A stretch of 56,704 nt of DNA, taken from assembly GCA_947426945.1 (NCBI GenBank), contig CANEFX010000017.1, positions 1 through 56,704 on the forward strand, read 5' to 3'. Origin of the DNA: an uncultured Bacillota bacterium (lineage in GTDB: Bacteria > Bacillota > Clostridia > Oscillospirales > Oscillospiraceae). This document shows positions 16,239-23,372 of this stretch, piece after piece. Within the stretch, counting starts at the first letter, position 1. Each line of letters begins with the position of its first letter. The notes under the pieces are model-generated. The model saw only the letters and a list, made by a program, of their open reading frames with translations, had not been told where the DNA came from and did no database searches. The position numbers and the translations under genes were made by a program.

Positions 16239-16496
16239 ATGGAAATGTATATTCACTATAACATGCTGCCTGAGGGCAAGGACCTGAGCGATGTGCTGGA
16301 GGAGTTGGACGAGGTGCTGGACGACGTGGGAGCCGTCTGCGGCGGTGAAGCCGGGCGCATTGATCTGGATTTGGAGGATGAGCGGGCCAATCCCAAGCAC
16401 GCCCAGGTGGCAGTGAAGGCCTATCTCCAGCGGGCCGGGTTTCCCCGGGACACCACCGTGGAGATCGGTGGCATGGAGATCGGCGTCTACGAATGA
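16239..16496 (+). CDS. Unknown acidic 85-residue protein
   Basis: A strong AAGGAGA lies nine bases before the ATG. The 85-residue product is acidic (EELDEVLDDV, RIDLDLEDERAN) with no membrane segment, and ends in a short beta-rich part (TTVEIGGMEIGVYE). It may be a compact alpha/beta protein. I do not recognise it. Its stop overlaps the in-frame ATG upstream of the next gene, so it is likely co-translated with the phosphatase that follows. Confidence 0.75.
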   Translation: MEMYIHYNMLPEGKDLSDVLEELDEVLDDVGAVCGGEAGRIDLDLEDERANPKHAQVAVKAYLQRAGFPRDTTVEIGGMEIGVYE

Positions 16497-16510
16497 CAGG
16501 AGGTCTTCCC

Positions 16511-17164
16511 GTGTATAAAAATATTATTTTTGATCTGGACGGCACCCTCCTGAATACCCTGGATGACCTGGCCTCCGCCACTAACTGGGTGTGTGCCCGC
16601 CACGGCTGGCCTTCACACCCTGTGGAGGAATATAAATACTTCGTGGGCAACGGCGCTCCCAAGCTGTTGGAGCGAGTGGTCCCGAACGGAGTGGACCTTA
16701 CCGACGAGCTGCATCGGCAGCTTCTGGAGGAGTTTACCCGGCGGTACAATGCCCACAAGGAGGACAAAACTGTGGTCTATGCCGGGATGCCGGAGGCTCT
16801 GGCCCGGCTGAAGGGGGCTGGGCTGACCCTGGCTGTCCTGTCCAACAAGCCCCATGAAGCGGCCTATCCTGTGGTGGAGCGCTATTACCCCGGTGTCTTT
16901 CACGCCGTTCAGGGGGCACTGTCCGAACTGCCCGTCAAGCCCGATCCCACACTCCTCCACAGGCTGATGGGGGAGATCGGGGCAACGGAGGCAGATACCC
17001 TCTTCGTGGGGGACAGCAATGTGGACATTCGCACCGCGAAAAACGGCGGTCTCACCGGCTGCGGAGTGCTGTGGGGCTTCCGCACCCGGGCCGAGCTGGA
17101 GGTCGAGGGGGCCGACTTTATCGCGGCCACTCCGGAGGACCTGACGGAGCTGATTCTATCATGA
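16511..17164 (+). CDS. HAD-family phosphatase, phosphoglycolate phosphatase-like
   Basis: The 217-residue protein is a haloacid-dehalogenase-fold hydrolase: motif I is IFDLDGTLLNTLDD with nucleophile Asp, motif II is LSNKPH, and motif IV is VGDSNVDIRTAKN. It most resembles Gph, which removes 2-phosphoglycolate arising from DNA end repair, though HAD substrates are hard to assign. The GTG at 16511 is preferred because AGGAGG ends seven bases before it; the ATG at 16493 lies ahead of that site. Confidence 0.88.
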   Translation: MYKNIIFDLDGTLLNTLDDLASATNWVCARHGWPSHPVEEYKYFVGNGAPKLLERVVPNGVDLTDELHRQLLEEFTRRYNAHKEDKTVVYAGMPEALARLKGAGLTLAVLSNKPHEAAYPVVERYYPGVFHAVQGALSELPVKPDPTLLHRLMGEIGATEADTLFVGDSNVDIRTAKNGGLTGCGVLWGFRTRAELEVEGADFIAATPEDLTELILS

Positions 17165-18222
17165 AAACCAAACTTTTGTCGCCTGGAGAGGTAGGAAAGG
17201 CGGCGGATATTATTCGATCCGGCGGGTTGGTGGGCATCCCCACCGAGACGGTGTATGGCTTGGGGGCCAATGGGCTGGACCCAACGGCGGTCCGGAGCAT
17301 CTTTCAGGCAAAAGGCCGTCCCCAGGATAACCCGCTGATCCTCCACATCCCGGACCCCTCCTGGCTGGAACGGTACTGTGAGGACATTCCGGAGGCGGTC
17401 TGGCTTCTGGCCAAACGATTTTGGCCCGGGCCGTTGACTATGATACTCAAGTGCAAAAGACACACGCCGGATAAGCAGTCTGTGTCTCACACAGGGCCGT
17501 GGGTAATCCCAGAGGTGGTCACCGCCGGACTGGACACAGTTGGGATGCGGTGTCCAGCCCACGACATATGCCGGGCCATAATTGAAGCAGCAGGGGTGCC
17601 TATTGCCGCTCCGTCGGGGAACACCTCAGGTCGGCCCAGCCCCACCAGCGTCACGGATATGCTGGAGGACATGGATGGGAAGATTGACGCTGTCGTGGAT
17701 GGAGGTGTCTGTCAGGTGGGGGTAGAGTCTACCATTCTTGATCTGACCTGTACACCGCCCCGGCTGCTCCGGCCTGGCGGCATCTCTCTGGAGGAGTTGA
17801 GGGACATGCTGGGGGAGGTGGAGCTTGATCCGGCCATTCTTCGGCCTATGGGGGAGGGAGAACAACCCAGAGCGCCCGGTATGAAGTACCGTCATTACGC
17901 CCCCAAGGCTCCTGTAATTGTGGTAAAAGGCTCGCCGGCACGTAGCGCTGCCTACATCCTGGAGCACCTGTCGCCCACATACTGGGACGGAGTAATCTGC
18001 TTTGATGAGTTTGCCGGCTGGTATCCAGGCCACCCGGTGGAGTGTCTGGGGGGGACCTTGGATCAATGGGAGCAGGCCAGGAGGCTGTTTCACGCTCTGC
18101 GCGCCATGGACGAGGCCGGGGTAAAGCGCATCTGGGCCCAAAGCCCCGACACTGCCGGGATGGGCCTGGCTGTGGTAAATCGTCTGGACAAAGCGGCTGG
18201 CTTCCATATTATAGAGGTTTGA
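17161..18222 (+). CDS. L-threonylcarbamoyladenylate synthase (Sua5/YwlC type)
   Basis: This enzyme makes threonylcarbamoyl-AMP from threonine, bicarbonate and ATP, the first step of the t6A37 tRNA modification. The 353-residue protein has the YrdC domain (GGLVGIPTETVYGLGANG, FQAKGRPQDNPLILHI, WPGPLTMILK, APSGNTSGRPSPTS) in residues 1-210 and the C-terminal Sua5 domain (APGMKYRHYAPKAPVIVV onward), so it is the long Sua5 form rather than short TsaC. The start overlaps the phosphatase stop. Confidence 0.95.
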   Translation: MKTKLLSPGEVGKAADIIRSGGLVGIPTETVYGLGANGLDPTAVRSIFQAKGRPQDNPLILHIPDPSWLERYCEDIPEAVWLLAKRFWPGPLTMILKCKRHTPDKQSVSHTGPWVIPEVVTAGLDTVGMRCPAHDICRAIIEAAGVPIAAPSGNTSGRPSPTSVTDMLEDMDGKIDAVVDGGVCQVGVESTILDLTCTPPRLLRPGGISLEELRDMLGEVELDPAILRPMGEGEQPRAPGMKYRHYAPKAPVIVVKGSPARSAAYILEHLSPTYWDGVICFDEFAGWYPGHPVECLGGTLDQWEQARRLFHALRAMDEAGVKRIWAQSPDTAGMGLAVVNRLDKAAGFHIIEV

Positions 18223-18316
18223 ATCCCTTGGGACACAAGGACTGCAACCTTACGTTGCGGCGGAAGTGCTTTACAGAGATGCCCTTTGACCTTACAATGG
18301 CTAAGAGGTGATCAAC

Positions 18317-18892
18317 ATGACGTTGGGAGAAAACCTGCAAAAACTGCGTAAGGAAAAGGGGATATCCCAGGATGAGGTGGCCCAAAAGCTGTTCCTGTCC
18401 CGGCAGTCTGTCTCCAAATGGGAGAACGGCCAGGCGGAGCCGGGGGTCGAAAACCTGAAAGCTCTGGCCAGGCTGTATGGCGTCACGGTGGACGCCTTGG
18501 TGGGGACGGAGGAATCTTCGGAGAAGAAGCCGCCGCCCGTCCCTTCGAACAGAGCCTATCTGCGGCTGTTGAAGTTCCGTGCGGGCGCAGTGGCGGTAGT
18601 GCTGGTATGTATGCTGGTTAACAACGAGCGGTTTGCCCCGCTGTTTCTCCTGGCGGAGCTTCTGACTCCCGGCGCGCTCGCCATGTTTTTGGGGTACTGG
18701 ATCAAAAAAGGATGGGCCTGGACGCTGCTGGTGGGGACGGAGAGCCTCTTCGCGGTGTTGATGGTTATGCTGCTGGAAACGGATGCCCCATTTATGGGTC
18801 TGCTGGTGCTGCTTCTGGTGGGCTGCTGGTTCTTCCGGCTGAGCCAGACGGATATTCAGCAGCTGTTCTATAAGGAGGATGAGATCCCATGA
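18317..18892 (+). CDS. HTH (XRE) regulator with C-terminal membrane segments
   Basis: The 191-residue protein has an N-terminal Cro/CI domain (GISQDEVAQKLFLSRQSVSKWENGQAEP, residues 15-42) and then four or so hydrophobic helices from about residue 90 to 180. Such proteins are membrane-tethered regulators in clostridia. The ATG at 18317 follows AAGAGGTG at the right distance; the GTG at 18308 lies within that site. Its end overlaps coaE by four bases. Target genes are unknown. Confidence 0.85.
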   Translation: MTLGENLQKLRKEKGISQDEVAQKLFLSRQSVSKWENGQAEPGVENLKALARLYGVTVDALVGTEESSEKKPPPVPSNRAYLRLLKFRAGAVAVVLVCMLVNNERFAPLFLLAELLTPGALAMFLGYWIKKGWAWTLLVGTESLFAVLMVMLLETDAPFMGLLVLLLVGCWFFRLSQTDIQQLFYKEDEIP

Positions 18893-19482
18893 CCATCCTG
18901 GGCATTACCGGTCCCACCGGAGCTGGAAAAACCACGCTGCTTCGGGAAGTGGAGAAATTGGGCGGCGCGGTGATAGACTGCGACGTTGTATATCATAAAT
19001 TACTGAAAAGTGACACTACTTTACAAACCAAATTGGAGAAAGAATTTGGGCCCCTGCGGGACGAAAATGGTTCCATCGATCGGAAGAAGCTGGGCGCTGT
19101 TGTTTTTCATGACGCTGAGCGTTTGAAAACTCTTAACACGATTGCGTGGCAGGCAGTCGTAGAGCGTGTCCAGGCGCTGATAGAGGAGTGCCGGGAACAG
19201 GGGAGGGGCTTGACTGCTGTAGACGCCATCGCACTGCTGGAGAGCCCTTTGAAAGAGTTATGTCAACTGACGGCGGCCGTCCTGGCTCCAGCTGAGATTC
19301 GGGTGCGCCGCATTATGCTTCGGGAGGGGATTTCGGAGGAGTACGCTTGGGCTCGGGTGAAGGCCCAGCGGCCGGACGAATATTTTTCCCAAAACTGTGA
19401 TTATACTTTAATCAATGACTGCCCCGCGGCAGAGGTATTTTCTCAAAGGGCGCGGGAATTTTTGAAGGAGGTAATTTTATGA
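18889..19482 (+). CDS. coaE: Dephospho-CoA kinase
   Basis: This enzyme catalyses the last step of coenzyme A synthesis, phosphorylating the 3'-hydroxyl of dephospho-CoA. The 197-residue protein has the P-loop GPTGAGKT at residues 8-15, the conserved IDCDVVYHKLL segment, and the lid region with conserved Arg (RRIMLREGISEEYAWARVKAQ). It overlaps the HTH gene upstream and the aminopeptidase gene downstream (ATGA junctions), so all three are co-translated. Confidence 0.95.
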   Translation: MTILGITGPTGAGKTTLLREVEKLGGAVIDCDVVYHKLLKSDTTLQTKLEKEFGPLRDENGSIDRKKLGAVVFHDAERLKTLNTIAWQAVVERVQALIEECREQGRGLTAVDAIALLESPLKELCQLTAAVLAPAEIRVRRIMLREGISEEYAWARVKAQRPDEYFSQNCDYTLINDCPAAEVFSQRAREFLKEVIL

Positions 19483-20894
19483 GCGAGGAAATCAAGGAAC
19501 AGTCCAGAGGGGAGCAGCTGCGTAAAGCGTTGCTTTATGAGAAAAAGAACGGCTATGACCGGCTGGCTCCCGGTGAGCTGGAGGCCATGGAGACCTACTG
19601 TGTCGGCTATAAGCAGTTTCTGGATGCGGGCAAGACCGAACGGGAGTGCGTAGACCGAACCATTGCCCTGGCTGAAAACGCAGGTTTTCGGCCCTATGTA
19701 CGGGGAACAGAGCTGAAAGCCGGAGATAAGGTCTATCGGGTAAATCGCGGTAAGGCCATTACTCTGGCGGTCATTGGCAAGAAGCCTTTGGACCAGGGGG
19801 CCAATATCGGAGCAGCCCACATCGATTCCCCACGGCTGGATTTGAAGCAAAACCCCCTCTATGAGGCGGAGGAGCTGGCCTTTTTGAAAACCCACTACTA
19901 CGGCGGCCTGCGCAAATATCAGTGGGTGACCATTCCCTTGGAGCTCCACGGAGTGGTGGCGCTGAAAGGCGGCCAGACCGTCCGGGTGTCAGTGGGCAAC
20001 GGCCAGGGCGATCCCCTGTTTACCATTGACGACCTGCTGCCGCATCTGGGTGCAGAGCAGTCTAAAAAGCCCCTGGGGGAGGCAATCCCGGCAGAAAGTC
20101 TGAACATTTTGGTGGGCAGCCGTCCTTTGGATAGAGATGAGGGCAAGGATCGGATCAAGCTGTCTGTCCTGGAGCTGCTGAACCGGAAGTATGGTATCAC
20201 AGAGGAGGACTTTATCTCTGCTGAGCTGTCCGCTGTTCCCGCCTTCAACGCCTGTGACATCGGCTTTGACCGCTCTCTCATCGGCTCCTACGGCCACGAC
20301 GATCGGGTGTGCGCTTATGCCTGTCTGACCGCTATCCTCCAGCTCACCGCTCCGGAGTACACCGCCGTGTGTATGCTGGCAGATAAGGAGGAGATTGGCT
20401 CCGAGGGGGTCACCGGCATGAAGTCTGCCGCCTTCGATACCTTTATGGAGGACCTGTGTCAGGCCCAGGGCATCCCGCTGCGGGCCTGTTATGAGAAATC
20501 CTTTTGCCTGTCTGCAGATGTGACGGCCGCTTACGATCCCAACTTTGCTGATGTCTACGAGAAGTGCAACAGTGCCTTTGTGAACTACGGCATGGGTCTT
20601 TGCAAGTACACCGGAGCCCGGGGCAAGTCCGGGGCCTCCGACGCCTCCGCCGAGGTGGTAGCCAGAGTGCGCCGGGTGCTGGATAACGCCAATGTGGTCT
20701 GGCAGATGGCTGAGCTGGGTAAGGTGGACGCCGGCGGCGGTGGTACCGTGGCCGCCTATATGGCCGAGCGGAATATCGATACCTTGGATGCCGGCGTGCC
20801 CGTTCTATCTATGCACGCCCCCTTTGAAACGGTGGGCAAACTGGACTGCTACATGACGTTCAAGGGCATAAAAGCAGTTTTTGAGGAAATCTAA
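19479..20894 (+). CDS. M18 family zinc aminopeptidase
   Basis: This cytoplasmic metallo-aminopeptidase of the aspartyl aminopeptidase/aminopeptidase I family has 471 residues. Metal-binding and catalytic segments are visible: AHIDSPRLDLK with the first His, SYGHDDRVCAYACL with the bridging Asp, DKEEIGSEGVTG with the Glu pair, and MHAPFETVGKLD with the last His. It probably trims acidic N-terminal residues in peptide recycling. It ends the operon that begins near ddl and is followed by a clear terminator. Confidence 0.93.
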   Translation: MSEEIKEQSRGEQLRKALLYEKKNGYDRLAPGELEAMETYCVGYKQFLDAGKTERECVDRTIALAENAGFRPYVRGTELKAGDKVYRVNRGKAITLAVIGKKPLDQGANIGAAHIDSPRLDLKQNPLYEAEELAFLKTHYYGGLRKYQWVTIPLELHGVVALKGGQTVRVSVGNGQGDPLFTIDDLLPHLGAEQSKKPLGEAIPAESLNILVGSRPLDRDEGKDRIKLSVLELLNRKYGITEEDFISAELSAVPAFNACDIGFDRSLIGSYGHDDRVCAYACLTAILQLTAPEYTAVCMLADKEEIGSEGVTGMKSAAFDTFMEDLCQAQGIPLRACYEKSFCLSADVTAAYDPNFADVYEKCNSAFVNYGMGLCKYTGARGKSGASDASAEVVARVRRVLDNANVVWQMAELGKVDAGGGGTVAAYMAERNIDTLDAGVPVLSMHAPFETVGKLDCYMTFKGIKAVFEEI

Positions 20895-20898
20895 AGGG

Positions 20899-20927
20899 AA
20901 AGTGCCTGCCAGTCGGCAGGCACTTTT
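20899..20927 (+). terminator. Terminator after the M18 aminopeptidase
   Basis: A 12-bp perfect stem, AAAGTGCCTGCC (20899-20910) and GGCAGGCACTTT (20915-20926), has a four-base loop followed by TTGTTT. It also lies just past the stop of the minus-strand HTH gene and can work for both. Confidence 0.88.
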
Positions 20928-20929
20928 GT

Positions 20930-21514
20930 TTACTTCAGTTTTTTCTCCAGCCGCCAGACCTTGAGTGCCAGAACGGCGCAGACCGCCAGCAGGAGGAAGG
21001 GAACACCCAGGGCGAAGAAGGTCTCCAGAGGGTTGAGCGTACGAGTGGTGGTGATAATGGCGGTGCGGCCGTCGGCCCCGCCGATAATACCGGCTGCGGA
21101 GGAGGACATGTAGATTCCCGTGAGAAGCTCCGCCCATACAGAGCTGAAAAATGTGGTGAACAGCCACAACAGGCTCAGGAGGCCGCCGCCGGTTAGAAAC
21201 CATCGGAACATCCGCAGATACCGCCGTGCGGTGGCCCGCTCTGACTGTCCCATAGCCTGGGATACCGCCGCGTCCGCCTCGGCCACGGTGAGGGTGTCCG
21301 TCTCCTGCCGCCTGCCCTGCATCAGCTCTACCAGAGATACCTCCAGGGTCTGGGCCAGGGGCTCCAGCAGCTTCAGGTCGGGGAAGCCCTTACCTGTCTC
21401 CCATTTTGAGACGGCCTTGTCGGTAATGTTCAGCTTGTCGGCCAGTTCTTTCTGGGTAAGTCCCTGCTCTTTTCTCAATTGGGAAATAAACGTCCCAAAG
21501 CGTTGACTGTCCAT
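20930..21514 (-). CDS. HTH (XRE) regulator with membrane segments
   Basis: The 194-residue protein has an N-terminal Cro/CI domain (GLTQKELADKLNITDKAVSKWETGKGFPD) and two hydrophobic regions (about 105-130 and 160-185), so it is another membrane-associated regulator similar in layout to the one at 18317. AAAGGAGCGG precedes the ATG at 21514. It is transcribed divergently from the ClpP-like gene. The roughly 135-base gap between them contains a short TAGCG/CGCTA repeat at about 21547-21562 that could be an operator. Confidence 0.85.
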   Translation of the reverse strand: MDSQRFGTFISQLRKEQGLTQKELADKLNITDKAVSKWETGKGFPDLKLLEPLAQTLEVSLVELMQGRRQETDTLTVAEADAAVSQAMGQSERATARRYLRMFRWFLTGGGLLSLLWLFTTFFSSVWAELLTGIYMSSSAAGIIGGADGRTAIITTTRTLNPLETFFALGVPFLLLAVCAVLALKVWRLEKKLK

Positions 21515-21648
21515 AGAATCCGCTCCTTTCGTTGTGCTCCAAGTCTAGCGCAAGACCGCTAAAAAGGCAACCTACGAAAAGTAGAGCGGTGATTTTGGTG
21601 TAAAAACCTCTTTTGCAGCACAGACTAAGGCAAAAGGAGGGAACATCC

Positions 21649-22332
21649 ATGGATGAGGAACAGAACCAGTTACCCCGGGAGGGAGATATTCAGCCTATTA
21701 TGGACCTGGGGGCATCGGTCATTCGCGCGGAGCAGGGAACCGTTTATGTGCTGACTATCGTGGGGCAGATCGAGGGTCATCAGCTGCTGCCTCCCACCAG
21801 CAAGAGTACCAAATATGAACATGTTCTACCCCTTCTGGCTACAATAGAGGGCAGTGAGGAGATTGACGGCCTCCTTATCCTGCTGAACAACGGGGGAGGA
21901 GATGTGGAGGCTGGGCTGGCCATTGCAGAAGTGATTGCCTCTATGTCCAAACCAACTGTCTCTCTGGTACTGGGCGGCAGCCACTCCATTGGCGTGCCTT
22001 TGGCGGTGTCGGCAAAAAAATCATTTATTGCCCCCTCGGCGGCCATGACCATCCACCCGGTACGGCTCAACGGATTGGTCATCGGCGTACCCCAGACTTT
22101 TTATTACTTTGAGCGCATCCAGGAGCGAATTCTGCAGTTTGTTACCGCAAACAGCCATATAAAGCGAGAAGCCTTTACAAAGCTGATGCTTCAGACCGGA
22201 GAACTGGCCGCCGATGTAGGCAGTGTCATTTACGGAGAGGAAGCAGTAGAACTGGGCCTCATTGACCGAATCGGAGGTCTGTCTGACGCATTGAGCTGTT
22301 TATATGAGATGATTAAGGAGAAAAAACAATGA
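21649..22332 (+). CDS. ClpP/TepA-like serine protease
   Basis: The 227-residue protein has a ClpP/crotonase-type fold: ILLNNGGGDVEAGLAIAEVI, LVLGGSHSIGVPLAVSA with the probable nucleophile Ser, and AAMTIHPVR with the probable catalytic His. It resembles TepA (YmfB) of Bacillus, which is also encoded next to spoIIIE/ftsK. The ATG at 21649 follows AAAGGAGGGA; the upstream in-frame codon lacks a site. The substrate is unknown, and partnership with a Clp ATPase is not evident from the neighbours. Confidence 0.88.
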   Translation: MDEEQNQLPREGDIQPIMDLGASVIRAEQGTVYVLTIVGQIEGHQLLPPTSKSTKYEHVLPLLATIEGSEEIDGLLILLNNGGGDVEAGLAIAEVIASMSKPTVSLVLGGSHSIGVPLAVSAKKSFIAPSAAMTIHPVRLNGLVIGVPQTFYYFERIQERILQFVTANSHIKREAFTKLMLQTGELAADVGSVIYGEEAVELGLIDRIGGLSDALSCLYEMIKEKKQ

Positions 22333-22340
22333 AAACAATG

Positions 22341-22368
22341 AAACGGTAGGGAGAACCCCTGCCGTTTT
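22341..22368 (+). terminator. Terminator after the ClpP-like gene
   Basis: AAACGGTAGGG (22341-22351) pairs with CCCTGCCGTTT (22357-22367), with one G-T wobble, and is followed by TAGTTT. It separates the protease from uppP, which has its own TATAAT at 22422-22427, although I see no good -35 box for it. Confidence 0.8.
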
Positions 22369-22476
22369 AGTTTACATAAAGCAAAATAAAAACACTGGAA
22401 TTTTCCGCCGGCTTGTGTTAATATAATATTTAATGATTTTATGGGTACTTGCCCATTTTATAGGAGGTACATACCT

Positions 22477-23334
22477 TTGACCTATTTCATGTCTGCTGTC
22501 TTGGGTTTTGTCCAGGGTGTGGCTGAATTTCTGCCCATTTCCAGCTCAGGTCACCTCACGCTGTTTCAATATTTCTTTTGCATGGAGGCGCCGGACCAGC
22601 TTTTCAACGTTCTGCTCCACTTCGCCACTCTGCTGGCGGTATGTGTAGTCTACTGGCAGGACATCTGGGAGATGATTGTGGAGTTCTTCCGCTTCTTTGG
22701 GGATATGTTTTCCCGTGAGTCCCGCCGGGAGCGCCCGCCAGAGGCCCGGCGGATGGTGCTGCTTATTATTGTAGGTACCTTGCCCCTGTTTTTAGTTCTG
22801 CCTGTCAGGCATAAAATAGAGGCGCTGGGGAGCAATCCAATTTTTGTCTCCTGTGCTCTGCTGGTGACAGGCTGTATTCTGTTTCTTTCTGATCAGATGG
22901 CCAGGGGGCGTAAAACCGCCAAAAGCGCCACTTTGCTGGACGTGCTGCTGGTGGGAGTGGCCCAGGGCTGCGCCACCATTCCAGGACTGTCCCGCTCCGG
23001 CTGCACCATCTCAGCAGGAATGCTCCGGGGTTTTGACCGAAGATTTGCTGTGCGGTACTCTTTCCTCATGTCGCTGCCTGCCGTACTGGGAGCTACCCTG
23101 CTGGAAGTGCTGGATGTGTTGGAGCTGGAGGGGGGGATTCCGGCGGAGAATCTGCCCAAATACCTGCTTGGCATGGCTATTGCCGCCGTAGTGGGCTATT
23201 TCTCTATTCAACTGGTGAAGCTATTGGCTGACAAGGGGCGTTTCGGTGCCTTTGCTTTCTACTGCTGGGGAGCGGGCGTATTGTTTCTTCTGCTGAATAT
23301 TATGGGGTGGCCCTTGGTCCCTGCAGCAGCTTGA
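22477..23334 (+). CDS. uppP: Undecaprenyl-diphosphatase
   Basis: This integral membrane enzyme dephosphorylates undecaprenyl pyrophosphate to recycle the cell wall lipid carrier and gives bacitracin tolerance when abundant. The 285-residue protein has the two signature regions, GVAEFLPISSSGHLTL near the N-terminus and IPGLSRSGCTISAGMLRG in the middle, within about eight membrane helices. The TTG at 22477 is chosen because AGGAGG lies nine bases before it; the ATG at 22489 is too far and the ATG at 22441 precedes the site. Confidence 0.93.
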   Translation: MTYFMSAVLGFVQGVAEFLPISSSGHLTLFQYFFCMEAPDQLFNVLLHFATLLAVCVVYWQDIWEMIVEFFRFFGDMFSRESRRERPPEARRMVLLIIVGTLPLFLVLPVRHKIEALGSNPIFVSCALLVTGCILFLSDQMARGRKTAKSATLLDVLLVGVAQGCATIPGLSRSGCTISAGMLRGFDRRFAVRYSFLMSLPAVLGATLLEVLDVLELEGGIPAENLPKYLLGMAIAAVVGYFSIQLVKLLADKGRFGAFAFYCWGAGVLFLLLNIMGWPLVPAAA

Positions 23335-23372
23335 TATGCTTTTACTGAAATCCTGAAAGGAACGATATACAT

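Noticed and set aside
22381..22440. Full promoter for uppP
   Set aside because: TATAAT is present at 22422-22427 but no acceptable -35 box is at the right distance, so it is not listed as a promoter.
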